NCBI GenBank assembly: GCA_013115135.1
Contig: JABANP010000348.1
Coordinates: 1-55,443 of the forward strand
From: Perkinsus olseni
Lineage: Eukaryota > Perkinsozoa > Perkinsida > Perkinsidae
Direction of reading: 5' to 3'
Length of the DNA stretch: 55,443 bases
A program made the translations under genes and the position numbers. The notes under the pieces were generated by a model. That model had not been told where the DNA came from and did not search any database. It saw only the letters and a program-made list of their open reading frames with translations. Positions 21,739 to 31,745 of this stretch are shown one piece after another; position 1 is the stretch's first letter; the number at the start of each line of letters is the position of its first letter.

Positions 21739-22974
21739 TCATTCGCTCCAACGGGCAGAACTTCTCCGACCAAAAAGCGGCCAACAGCAGATGGTCGTCT
21801 TCCTCATACCAGAACCAACACGTTTGTTGTCTTCTTCGAGTTGCTCACGCTTGACGTTGCCGTGACGGAAGATGACGATTCCGCACAGAATGAACCCAAG
21901 GGCCATCCACTCGAACCAAGTCACCTTGGTAGCTCTTATGATAGGCCAACTTATCAGAGAGAAAATCGCCGCCAAGGGCACCGTTAGTTTATAAGAGATG
22001 AACGTGAGGAGACTTGATCCATAGGACACAAGTAAATATATAGTGATGTTGAACAACACGTTAATGACCATGTAGACGGCGAAAGCCTCAGGAGCGTAAG
22101 AGTTGGTAGCTAGGGCGTGGAAGCCATCGCTGAGCCTTTGAGCGGGGTCCTGGCCTGTGCGGGCCACCTCCACGAGAATGGCGATCGGCACAACCCAAAT
22201 GACGCCAAACGTGTGATTGGAGCTGCTCACAGCGAAGGCGTCCAATGTAGTGTTCACGTAGCCCTTCCGAGTAGCATAGCGAGTGTAGTCCCTGAACATT
22301 CTCTCTTTGATAACAAACGCCAAGGCTTGAAACATGGTAGACATCAGACACACAATGGACATACCGATACTCGATGAGGCGCCGTCCGAGCCTGCCATCA
22401 CCACCGAACCCACAGCCATACCGACCACGATAGCCACGCCGAACAGCTCCTGCAGAGTGTAGCGCACGGCCAAGAAAATGAGTGACCACAGTAGAGTAAA
22501 GGGAACCATCGCTTGCTGTAAGAGACTGAAAACGACGATCGAGATGTAAGCCTGGGTTAAGAACATCAGATTGTCGCCCAGGACCTCAGAAATTGACGCC
22601 AAGAATGTGTACTTGCAACCCGGCAAGCGCTGCCATATCTTTCTCATGCCCGTAACGCCAGGATCAACCAAAGATACTGGTCGCGGCTTCCACACCCAGT
22701 CGAGCTCCTCCCGGCTGACTCGCCCACAGAGCCACTCGCCTCCAAGAATGGACCAGTATGACAGAAAGTAAACCACTTGGCCGATGATATTGGTCACCAA
22801 ACCCGAGTACTCGCCGAGAGTCTCTGCGCGGATCTTGCCCGTTATGGCGTTGGTCGTTCCCAAGACTACAAGCAAGACGATAAGAACTGGGACCAGCCAC
22901 ACAGGCTGCCTTGGCTTCTCGTAGATGATCTCCTCTTTCTCGCCCGTCATGGCGTCGGTCTCTGATGGGGGCAT
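21739..22974 (-). CDS. CRT-like (chloroquine-resistance-transporter family) membrane transporter, copy 1
   Basis: A 411-residue intronless protein with about ten membrane segments, the CRT size. Landmarks are TNAITGKIRAETLGEYSGLV in the first helix pair, CKYTFLASISEVLGDNLMFL, and FSLLQQAMVPFTLLWSLIF. These resemble the CRT-like branch of the drug/metabolite transporter superfamily, whose members sit in digestive-vacuole or plastid membranes and move amino acids, peptides or thiols. The substrate is not predictable here. It shares most of its length with the gene at 23290-24489, in the same direction and 315 bp apart, so the two are tandem duplicates. The tail CCWPLFGRRSS parallels LWPLFQRRKA in the other copy. 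Confidence 0.82.
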   Translation of the reverse strand: MPPSETDAMTGEKEEIIYEKPRQPVWLVPVLIVLLVVLGTTNAITGKIRAETLGEYSGLVTNIIGQVVYFLSYWSILGGEWLCGRVSREELDWVWKPRPVSLVDPGVTGMRKIWQRLPGCKYTFLASISEVLGDNLMFLTQAYISIVVFSLLQQAMVPFTLLWSLIFLAVRYTLQELFGVAIVVGMAVGSVVMAGSDGASSSIGMSIVCLMSTMFQALAFVIKERMFRDYTRYATRKGYVNTTLDAFAVSSSNHTFGVIWVVPIAILVEVARTGQDPAQRLSDGFHALATNSYAPEAFAVYMVINVLFNITIYLLVSYGSSLLTFISYKLTVPLAAIFSLISWPIIRATKVTWFEWMALGFILCGIVIFRHGNVKREQLEEDNKRVGSGMRKTTICCWPLFGRRSSARWSE

Positions 22975-23289
22975 TCAGATCGCGGCTCAAAATCCTACTA
23001 GGAAAACTCCATGCGCACGCGTGCCACCTCTATGCGACCGCGCAAGCTAGTGAGGGGATATTCAAAAAACCAATTCTGAAATTCAGAATTAATTCTGGAA
23101 CCGCATTTTACGCGTAAAAATTGATACCAGAGTCGATTCTCAGTTCCAAAATAATTTTTTGAACGGAGGAAAAACACAAAACTCTCATCAACATGATAAT
23201 CTATTTCAAAACTTGCAGCCGACACGCCACAGTAGCCACAGCAGGGCCGGCCAGACGTGAGCTCCTCGCCGATTTTCGGCCATCGAAGT
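22975..23289. other. Spacer between tandem CRT-like genes
   Basis: Contains an inverted pair of AT-rich words (AAATTCAGAATTAATTC near 23080) and nothing coding. Confidence 0.35.
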
Positions 23290-24489
23290 TCACTCGCTCC
23301 GGACAAGGGGTGAAGAAAGCGACTGACTCTGATAACCCGGAGGGGTAGCCTTCCTCCTTTGAAAGAGAGGCCACAGGCACACCGTCTCTTCCGTAAATCC
23401 ACTGCGCGCCAGTACTCCTTCCCGGACCCCATTGCCATGCTTGAAGATAACAACGCCGGCCATGATGACAGCCAGAGCCAGCCACTCGAATGAATTCACA
23501 GTAGAAGCCCCTATGAGGGGCCAACTAATCAGTGATAAGAACGCAGACAATGGTACTGTTAGCTTCAGACTAACGAATGTCAATAAACTCGAACCGTAGG
23601 ACACGAGTAGGTATATGGTGATATTGAAGCACAGGTTAACGACTATGTAGACCACGAACGCGTCCATGGCATGCTTCGACCAAAGAAGCGTCTCGAAACC
23701 CGACCGCATTTCGCCCAGCACATCTCCGCCAACTCTCGCGCTTTCCACCAGATAACAGACCGGTACAACCCAGAGAATCCCCCAGAGATGGTTGGAGCTG
23801 GTCACGGCAAAGATATCCAATTTCGTGGCGCGCGACCCGTGTTCTCGAGCGTGACGATCGTAGGCTCTGAACATAGCTTCTTTGATAACGAACCCGAGCG
23901 CTTGAAAGGCAGTAGATGACAGACAGAGCAGAGCCATCCAAAAGCCTGCCGTGCCGCCACCACGAGTAGAAGCAAAAACAGACGCCACCGCCATTGAAAC
24001 GACCAGACCCACACCCAGGATCTCTTCCAGTATGTATCGCGAGCCCAGCAGCAGCATCGACCATAGTAGAGTGAATGGGACCATGCCTTGCTGTAGAAGG
24101 TTGAAGACGATGATAGACAGATACGCCTGGGTTAAGAACATGAGATTGTCCCCAAGCACATCGCAAATTGATGACAGAAATGTGTACTTGCAGCCAGGCA
24201 ACCGAGACCACCAATTTCCTTCTCCACTGGTGCGGGTCCACACCCATCTCACTTGCTCCTCGGGAATCCTTTTGGTTGCGTATTTCACGGCGAACACTGA
24301 CCAGTAGGTAACAAAGTAAACCAGCTGGCTGAGAATGCTGGTGACGAAGCCTGAGAAGTCACCGAGCGGCTCAGAACGTATCTTGCCAGTAATGACGTTG
24401 GCCGTGCCGAAGATGACCAGAATCACCATCAGAAGCGGGGTAATCCATCCTGGTTGGGACTGGCCGAGGTGTCTGCTAGAAGTGCTCAT
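23290..24489 (-). CDS. CRT-like membrane transporter, copy 2
   Basis: A 399-residue intronless paralogue of the gene at 21739-22974: TANVITGKIRSEPLGDFSGF, CKYTFLSSICDVLGDNLMFL and FNLLQQGMVPFTLLWSMLLL match copy 1 closely. ATG at 24489 (MSTSSRHLGQ) is preferred over a GTG nine bases upstream. The acidic loop is shorter than in copy 1. Its coding sequence contains an exact copy of the intron motif at 23819-23833, encoding part of GSRATKLDIF, aligned without gap to GYVNTTLDAF of copy 1. Function is as for copy 1. Tandem copies may differ in substrate or timing. Confidence 0.82.
   Translation of the reverse strand: MSTSSRHLGQSQPGWITPLLMVILVIFGTANVITGKIRSEPLGDFSGFVTSILSQLVYFVTYWSVFAVKYATKRIPEEQVRWVWTRTSGEGNWWSRLPGCKYTFLSSICDVLGDNLMFLTQAYLSIIVFNLLQQGMVPFTLLWSMLLLGSRYILEEILGVGLVVSMAVASVFASTRGGGTAGFWMALLCLSSTAFQALGFVIKEAMFRAYDRHAREHGSRATKLDIFAVTSSNHLWGILWVVPVCYLVESARVGGDVLGEMRSGFETLLWSKHAMDAFVVYIVVNLCFNITIYLLVSYGSSLLTFVSLKLTVPLSAFLSLISWPLIGASTVNSFEWLALAVIMAGVVIFKHGNGVREGVLARSGFTEETVCLWPLFQRRKATPPGYQSQSLSSPLVRSE
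23819..23833 (-). repeat. Intron motif GCGCGCCACGAAATT inside a coding sequence
   Basis: Same 15 bases as in the E2 introns, sense to the gene and in frame as R-A-T-K-L without splice sites around it. Confidence 0.75.
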
Positions 24490-24907
24490 TTTAGTCACAA
24501 CAGAACTCAGCCTGCAAGAAGAGCGTCCGAGAGGGAAAACCTATTCTAAGGAGAGAAGATTGCAAGTGGCGCGTTCGGCCGCTACTACTTTCCTTCCAAA
24601 AAAATTCTTTCCGAATGCCGGAATATTTCCACACGAAAATTCGCTTAATCTTTGGAGGGTGATTTCCTAGCGAATGCACCGCTAATGCGTGCATCACCCG
24701 AACCAGCTCTGAGCACACATTCAATTCACCAGAGGGAAAACGGCCTGATAACTATTGCAACTCCCCCGCCCATCACCCGAGCGCTGGCGGAACCGTACTC
24801 TCAGGAGTTCACAAATGCCCCGAGAACCTTCGAGTCATCCCCCTCCACGCAACCTCGGCACGTCACAGAAGTAGTAGTTGAAATCGTGAACAGTATTATG
24901 AACAGGG
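24490..24907. other. Intergenic between CRT-like copy 2 and the RING-CH gene
   Basis: A plus-strand frame at 24652-24987 has no recognisable features and overlaps the acidic exon of the RING-CH gene. It is probably chance. Confidence 0.35.
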
Positions 24908-27252
24908 TTACTGCTTGGCTGACACAGATCCGTCACGGTGCAGTGAAATTGATGGATCGTCATCATCATCTGGTACATCCAGGATAAGGGATTCCGCATG
25001 GGCTAGGTAGTACTCTGACCATTCCCTTACGCTAGAGTATAACTCGGCGAATACCTCGAAAAGATACTCAAATCGATCAACCGTTTCATAATGACACACA
25101 TCAAATGTAGAGTTAAACCCGTAGGCTTCGACGAGGGTGAAACTCGTGCTGCACGAGTTTCACCCTCACGAGTCGTGCAGCCGGGCGCGCGCCCACCTGC
25201 AAGGGCCTCGCCGAGACGCTAGTGTCTGAGCAGGGCCCTCGCGTGCTCAGATTTTATGGGGGTCCGATTTGAGAACCCAAAAGCCGCAAATTTGATGGAT
25301 TTCAAGTTTGCGGGTTTGGTCGTGCGACACTCCGCCGATGCGCGTCACGTCACGCTCGTGAAAAACGCGCCGCACACGAGGCAACTCCTCTTTTCAAAAC
25401 TCTACAGAATTCCCTTAAATTTTCAACGTGTAATAATGCCTCCACCGGGAATCGAGCCTGCGCCCTTCCCTCCTATTACTTTGATCAAGCCCGCCACTAT
25501 TATAATGAGTACCATCACATCCACACGCCCTCCTCGCGGCTGATTTTCTACTCCGAATCTGGAACAAAAAACTTCGCTCCGCTGTGAAGTCAACGACGAC
25601 CAACCTCGGAATGTAAAATATGAGTTGAGCGAATCCGCTCAGGCCTACTATAGTTACGCCACGTAGAAGGAAATCATACCTACAGGAAGGAATCTTCAAC
25701 TTCTTCGCCGAAACCCAGCTTCAACCTAAGATACTACCATGCCCATCGGTGGCCAGCAATCAATAACCAAAGGAAGCCTACGTCCTCTTCCTCTGAAGGG
25801 AAGAAGTATCTGAAAATACGCGAGCCGAGATTCGAACCAACGATCATCAGATGGAGAAGCAAGTCTGTAAACGGCTAGCCCATACCTACCCAAGCATCAA
25901 TCCGAAGAATCCACACAGCACTATCAGAAGGAGAAGAACAAGCACGGTGCACTAAAAAGAAGCAGAATCGTATGTCACTCCCATAGACGAAGCTCAAATT
26001 CAGTACGACTATCCATCATGACGCGTCACGCTGTACGACATAGCCAACTGATCGTCATTCGCACTCGACACTCGGGAGGCGAGATCACGAGCGAGCCCAT
26101 TCACTGTTACTACCAGACCGACAATAACAGGGTTCGTCAACAAACCAGCAAACCACGTCCGCTTAAACTTATATTTGTATCTGATCAGGAGCCTATCGCA
26201 GACGCTGGCGCTGGAAGAAGGATAAGCCATGAAGCGACTACACGAAACCCTAGGTTCGGCTTCGGCCCAGACCTAGAGCGCCACGGCTTTTCAGCTCGAG
26301 TAGTCACAAGAACAGTCAGACCGGACAAGGCGAGGTGACCAGATTTCTCAAACGGCTTTTCTACAGCGAGACAGTACGCGATAGGATCACTCCCCTCGCG
26401 CTCCACTAAGACCCTCACAACGAACGCACGCTGAGCAGCGCTGCAAAACCCACCATAGGAATTGAAATCGGGAGAATTTATCTTGTCGATTAAGTGCCGA
26501 AGATGGTTCGGTGAAATGCTTCCCCATTTGATAAAATACGAGTACCATAACAATCGAATCAATTCTGCACTATGGAAGTCTAGCGGTCCGCCGAGTCCTT
26601 ACTTGCAGGTTTGACATTGAAAGAAATTGTCACGATTGGTTGCAACTTTACGCCATTGATTGAGGCACTCAACATGGACGTATTTCATAGACCCTGAAAA
26701 CGACAAATTTCGACTTTCGAACTTGACTCGGGCATTTCACTTGCGAATGGCACCACCATTAAAAACGGCTGATTTTTCTCTAGGAGGCCTCAGTGAGACC
26801 GATTTTACGCGGAGCAAATTTCCTCTGGCAGAACGATGAGTGCCAGACGATGTTACGACGAAAGTGTATTCCTTCGAAAACTTCGATCAGTGAAACGCGG
26901 GTTGAGGCCCCGGAAAAGTCTTCCAGGTGGTATCGAGACCGTTACGTTCCGCACATCACTATCGTAAAGACACCGGGCCGAAGTGCATGTGAAACCCGCA
27001 ATTGTGCATTTTCGATGTGAATGACCACCATAGAAAAGAATCCCAATCACTACCTTTACACCGACAGGGCGAAATCAGTCTACCGTCCGCCGCGGTTCCG
27101 GAACATATTCGACAGACTTTTTCCTCAGTCGGAGCGGATCGCTCCAAGATCGATTCATACAGCCGAGTTAGATACTGCCGGGCCTCGGCTTGAGCGATCG
27201 AGTGGGCGTAGACATCTCCGAGAGTACTCCGCGTTTCCGCTGAAGTTCGCAT
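24908..27252 (-). CDS. Membrane-anchored RING-CH (MARCH-type) E3 ubiquitin ligase
   Basis: Transfers ubiquitin to membrane proteins through a C4HC3 RING-CH domain. Exons in phase: 27252-27054, 26693-26603, 26180-26111, 25951-25890, 25809-25738 and 25679 onward, with a likely last acidic exon ending at 24908. Exon 1 carries EEKVCRICSGTAADGRLISP and CRCKG. Exon 2 continues SMKYVHVECLNQWRKV and FFQCQTCK, so all Cys and the His of the domain are present. Then come KYKFKRTWFAGLLTNP and hydrophobic segments CTVLVLLLLIVLCGFFGLML and LIFYIPRLVVV, the usual juxtamembrane and membrane parts. The last exon (EYYLAHAESLILDVPDDDDD) is assigned by position only. Intron 25889-25810 is a tRNA-like module and another intron holds a 35-bp palindrome. 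Confidence 0.85.
25133..25167. repeat. Perfect palindrome, 17-bp arms, 1-base spacer
   Basis: Left arm starts GAGGGTGAAACTCGTGC; centre T at 25150; right arm is its exact reverse complement. It lies in the presumed last intron of the RING-CH gene. Confidence 0.9.
25435..25505 (-). repeat. tRNA-like module in RING-CH intron
   Basis: Reverse strand has GCAGGCTCGATTCCCGG, a diverged box B, with ACTCATTATAATAGTGG upstream. It shares the word CTCATTATAA with the E2 intron repeat at 8372. Confidence 0.4.
25810..25889 (-). repeat. 80-nt RING-CH intron made of a tRNA-like module
   Basis: Starts GTAGGTATGGGCTAGCCG at the donor, has CGTTGGTTCGAATCTCGG (box B) and ends GCGTATTTTCAG. Same design as the E2 intron 10444-10362. 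Confidence 0.65.
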
Positions 27253-27962
27253 GTTCGACGATAAGAAAAAGTGCTGAACGAAATATCTATTCTGCAGCAA
27301 ATCTCGGGCTTGTGTCGCCTTCCTTGTCCACTCTCCTGAAATAGATGCGTCTTACGTTTGAGAATTCAATTTGACATCTACTGTATTGAACACATCCATC
27401 CTTCCCACAGTGTATAACTAAGTTCATTGTGGGAAGTCCTATAGAAAAGCAAGTACATCGCTTCCAACACAAGTATCTGGTTATGGAAAATGGCCGTCCT
27501 ATTTATTGCCCTCTGCGTATAAAAGGCAGACGAGCCGATCACCAGCGGCTGCTCATAGAACTATGGCATCTCAATGAATTGTCGCTTCGTACGTGGAGGA
27601 GATTGGCGCATTTTGTTTGGCGCGCGCCCAAAAATTCGTGACGGCGACACCACAAACAGGGGGAGTGAATCCATTTTTCTGAGGAGTTTTCCGGTATCCT
27701 GAGGATGCCTTTGGAGCTTGCCCGACACTACTGACCCCTTACACTGCGCGGCCTTCGGATTTTAGGTGAAGGTCGCCCGAGGGGCGACCTGAGTCGGGTT
27801 TCGGGTTGACGGGGGTTACGGTCCGCACTCCACTGGGTCTTGGTCAACTTTTTTAAGGCGTAACAGCCTTACATCCGAGCTACTAACACGCGCATTCTAC
27901 TGCCGTGCGAACTCACAATACTTCAATCCAAGGCGGGCGAAATACCATTCCTCACGATTCTA
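27253..27962. other. Intergenic
   Basis: Upstream of the RING-CH gene. Frames at 27429-27641 are short and unrecognised. A hairpin AGGTCGCCC-GAG-GGGCGACCT lies near 27768-27792. Confidence 0.35.
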
Positions 27963-28992
27963 CTTTTTTCCTCAGAAAACCGACTTTACTCCAAACAGGG
28001 GCGGTATGCGGGTGCTGATCCAAGAATCGCAGGTCGTGATTCAACTCACTATCTGATTTCCGATTTTGACTCAACTCACACCATGATTCACAAGTGTTGA
28101 TTCAGGTTCTGTATCCATGAGCAAGATTCATGGTTCGTGACTCACGAATCGTGAGTATAATTACTGATTCCAGATTCAGATTCAGGAGTCGTGAGTATGA
28201 TTCTTGATTTCCGATTTTTCTCAAGCGTTGATTCTGATTCCTGATTCAGAATCACACTCAGCCACTGATTCTGATTCTGAATCAATGGTCAGAGTATTTA
28301 CTCAACCCCGTGAGTAAGAACCATGATTGTGGATTTTTTCAATGGTGTTGTGAATCACAACTTGACAAGTTCACAAGATACAAGTTGAACTTGTGATTCA
28401 AAACTCATACTCGTGAGTATTTTACTCGACTCGAGAACGCCGCAGATTCCGAATTATATTTTTACTCCGAATCATACTCACGTTGTGAGTATCCCCTTTT
28501 TAGCACGTTATTTCCGCTTGATTCGTACCGGGGGTCCGGAGAGTAAAGTCGGTTTTCTGAGGAAAAAAGGAGAAACGTCTGTAGCGCGCCGGTTCTCTAC
28601 GTATCACGCTGCTTGCGGAGGTTATCGCTAGGGTATCTCTCCCTCCCTCGCCGATCGCTGTTTGCTCTCTCAATCCGTCTTACTTGGTCGCAGGGGATTG
28701 CTGCTGTCGGGCCCACTCGCGATCGCTCAGAGTCGGCTATTGTATGTTTAAGGGCGATAGGCCTATAGGCCTGTAATGCCTGGCATTGCCAGGCTGGCAA
28801 CAGACCCCCACACACACACACTTTTGCGATTAGTGATCGAGCAATTCGGTGAATCAACTTTCCCATTCTGAATCAGAGGTTCTGAGTAAAAATCAAGCAA
28901 AAAATCGGCTTCTGATTTTTGAATCACGCCGCGGTCGAGATTCAACTCAAGCTCGAAAGATTCTGATTTCGTACTCTGGAGTAAGAAATCAC

Positions 28993-29043
28993 TGAATCAC
29001 GGCGTATTGCTCACTGTCACAGTGAGTAATACGCTGTGATTCA
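28993..29043. repeat. Palindrome, 25-bp arms with two G-T pairs, 1-base spacer
   Basis: Arms TGAATCAC...CTCACTGT and ACAGTGAG...GTGATTCA around C at 29018. The two non-matching positions (29001/29035 and 29009/29027) are both G opposite T. Confidence 0.85.
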
Positions 29044-29049
29044 CGAAGT

Positions 29050-29072
29050 AAAAAATTACACTGTAATTTTTT
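29050..29072. repeat. Perfect palindrome, 11-bp arms, 1-base spacer
   Basis: AAAAAATTACA, C, TGTAATTTTTT. It starts 7 bases after the palindrome at 28993-29043. Confidence 0.85.
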
Positions 29073-29900
29073 CTCTGCGTAAAAAATCTGACTCACCCCT
29101 CGAATCAGCATCCGCATACGGCCCCAGTCGGGTAAACTCATATTCTCAAGAAACTTACTGAATTGTCAAGGATGCAAATGATTTGCAGCAAATCTCGCTC
29201 GCTCGCGTTTTTCGTCTGGAAAAGCGAACTGGCGAATACCTGGCACCGGCATGGTGGTTTGCTCAGGTGAAGCTTCGCAAGCTCCTAGAGATTCTCTAGT
29301 AGAGAAGTAAATCACTTCAAGTAATCCGGCTTTCTACCGCGAATCGACGTAACTCGGCACGTCTCCGATTGAAAGACCGTTCCAAGCACTCATGTCCACC
29401 TCTACTCATTCCCTCTTCGGTCCCCCGACCAGTCTCCTAGCTTTTGGCAAGTCGAGACGAGACCAACTGCTCCGAATGATGAGTTGGAGGAGCTGGAGGT
29501 ATTGATAGCACTACAGCTAACACCCAGTGTGATAAATCCGCCCGCTCTTCAGGTGTCCGGGCAGAATCGATCTGTTACTGCAATAATAGAATCGGGACCA
29601 GATCTATTCACCACTAGAGGGCGTTTCCCTGAGGAATACCGGCCTAATGGGGTAGGGAGGCGTTAGAGATCGTACTGTCGTAACCCAGCAATCCTGGTAC
29701 TCTCGCAGACCCCCGTTCGGCGCGGTACTCACGGTATGATACTGCGCCGCCGTAGGAGGAATCCTCCTGGAGGATGAATTACCGCTTGACGCACCTCCGT
29801 GGTAAGCGTTGATCTCGTGCATCAGAATGCACTGTTGAATGCGTGTTAGTCTGAGTGGCTGTCAGTGTTTGAGTGATCAATAGATTTGATATGATACCTG

Positions 29901-29949
29901 CAGCCTTTTTAATCACTGATGCCACTGGCATCAGTGATTAAAAAGGCTG
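29901..29949. repeat. Perfect palindrome, 24-bp arms, 1-base spacer
   Basis: Left arm starts CAGCCTTTTTAATCACTGAT; centre C at 29925; right arm exact reverse complement. Followed at once by TGGCATCATGCCA, another small palindrome. Confidence 0.9.
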
Positions 29950-30925
29950 GCATCATGCCAGATCCGACCTGGCAGGTCGTCAGGCCAGGAGTCAGGTGGG
30001 CTCTCTAAGTAACTGGGGTCATTTTGTTTTGGCTTAAAATGCAGAAATTCTCGCCGCGCCCGTCGAACAGTGGTCGGCCGGTCGGCGTCGGGCGGCCGGT
30101 GGTCTCCACCGGGTGGCCTATGTGCTCACAGCGTGTCACATGACCCTAGTGGAACCTTGACCGCAGCTTGCGGTGAGGATGACGCATCATCATTGATGAG
30201 TGGCTTCTCTTCACGTGCATGCAAGTCAAACGCTATTGGCTGGTTCTTTTTCAAGTTTCTTACTAAGAGCCTTCGTCTGAAGGTGCCCGGCGCTGGGCGG
30301 ATGTTCGTGTGGGCGACGGCTTCTCACACGAGCTCACGAGTAGGTGAGCCGTCGCCCGCCTCACTTGTCGCCCAACCCAAGGACCAAACACTAATGCCGA
30401 GCTCGGATTGGACCCGCAACGCTGTCGCTCGCTCACTTCGATCCCGGGATCTGGGTCGCCAGCCCAAGAACAGAGCTGGCGAGCTGGCGCAATTTGGGCG
30501 CGTGGGAGGAAAATTTTGGCGGAAGAGGAGAAAAGTTTGGGCAAGGCCGCCTTGCCAAGGCGGGAGGGAAAACTGGGCAAGCGGGAAGCACTAATCATTC
30601 TTTCTCCTCAGATATAGGATAATTCCAGTCAGTCTTACCACTCAACAGCGTTACCGGCTGGCGAAGCTGTAGCGGTTGAGCTTCCCCCAGCTTGGGGGCC
30701 CCAAGCGTGCCTTGGGCCAAGGCATGAGGATGCTCTGTATCCCCGTTCATCCCCCAATGATACGCGACTAGTGTACCGTATTACCTCTGCCATCACTTCC
30801 TGGGGCTTGACATTCTGGATACATGTTTCGATCTCGCGCCGTACTCGAGGAGGAAGCGTCATCTTGAAGTCACGTTTGCAGAACTCGCCTTGCCCACTGG
30901 ATTTCACAGTGACTGTATTAGTACA

Positions 30926-30956
30926 GGTCTCAAGTTGAGACTCTCAACTTGAGACC
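30926..30956. repeat. Perfect palindrome, 15-bp arms, 1-base spacer
   Basis: GGTCTCAAGTTGAGA, C, TCTCAACTTGAGACC. Confidence 0.9.
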
Positions 30957-31029
30957 CTCAAGTTGGGACTCACAATGGAACATGAACATGGCCCATGATT
31001 CATGGGCCATGAATGACGGCCTGGGGAAC

Positions 31030-31350
31030 GTGGCGGAGCTCGCGGAGTGCGCCGTGCTGAGCACCTCGACTCGCCCACCAGTTCATTCAATAAACTTTAT
31101 TGCTCTGCGTTCGTGAGCTTCATCGCGCCAACAATGCGGCTGAATCATTACACTTGATGTTGAAACTTTTGATTGAACGCTGCCATCCTAATGAACGCTC
31201 ATTTCTCCGAAAGCTGGAGTTGCGCTTAAGGAGACAGAATCAAGCCGGTAAACGAACTACGGGCCCATCGAAGGGATGCAGTGAACCTCTGCCAGAGGTT
31301 CTCAGACCTGCCACATGCACAGTTGGTCTAGCTAGTTCTGCAACGAAGGG
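31030..31350 (+). mobile_element. MULE-like transposase C-terminal fragment, family M copy 1
   Basis: Encodes HRANNAAESLHLMLKLLIER followed by CHPNERSFLRKLELRLRRQN. The pattern R-x-N-N...E-x-x-H...H-P...F-L-x-x-L is typical of the C-terminal region of Mutator-like transposases, close to a conserved helix after the catalytic core. Two further copies lie at 33640-33960 and 39985-40335, all on the plus strand. No copy has a catalytic core. Each begins with a shared leader (GCGCCGTGCTGAGCAC or similar, then CTGCGTTCGTGAGC). Confidence 0.55.
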
Positions 31351-31685
31351 GAGGGTTAAAGAGGAGAAAAAGCTTCGCTGCTTAGCTCAGCAACATGATT
31401 CTCCAGTAGCTGTACACTGTTTCTCGTCACTGGCTCCGACAAGATGTTCCTCTCTCAGTTTATTGAATGACACAGATATCATGTGCGCGAGCCTCTCTGA
31501 TGACTGCGTTAAGAAGCTCTTCGTGTTGACTCGGCTACGTCAGTTTTTCGACATGAGCTATAAGCGGGGAGATAACTTATCCAAGTGTTCCATCATGGAG
31601 TGCGCGAGTGGAGTGATAAGTTTTCATCTTGGATCTCTCAACTCTTGGTTTAAATGTACACCCTCATGAGTTAAAGTCATCCACA

Positions 31686-31745
31686 GTCTCAGTTTTTGGA
31701 GTGACGCGCGACACGTGTCCGCTATCTCGTCTTTATGAACGCAAA
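31686..31745 (+). repeat. Direct repeat D, copy 1
   Basis: GGAGTGACGC, one base, CGACACGTGTCCGCTAT and TTTATG..ACGCAAA; matches 38168-38222. Confidence 0.65.

Larger units (their letters stand above)
27963..29125. repeat. Interleaved inverted repeats around a GATTC-rich core
   Basis: Arm A at 27963-27991 (29 bp, starts CTTTTTTCCTCAGAAAACCG) has a perfect reverse complement at 28541-28569. Arm B at 27998-28019 (GGGGCGGTATGCGGGTGCTG) has a reverse complement with two changes at 29104-29125. The order is A-B-A'-B'. The enclosed DNA is full of GATTC, GAATC and GTGAGTAT words. No coding frame was found. Confidence 0.7.
29126..31029. other. Gene-poor region with several palindromes
   Basis: No recognised gene. 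Palindromes with a 1-base spacer at 29901-29949, 30690-30706, 30708-30724, 30926-30956 and 30987-31011. A frame at 30070-30594 is GC-rich and shows no domain; its reverse strand also reads open, which suggests base composition and not coding. Confidence 0.4.

Noticed and set aside
27963..29125. A CRISPR array, because of many short repeats.
   Set aside because: Repeats are irregular in spacing and sequence, there are no cas genes, and the genome is eukaryotic.
30070..30598. Overlapping frames of 174 and 111 codons on both strands.
   Set aside because: GC-rich DNA poor in stop codons on both strands, with no domain or motif.
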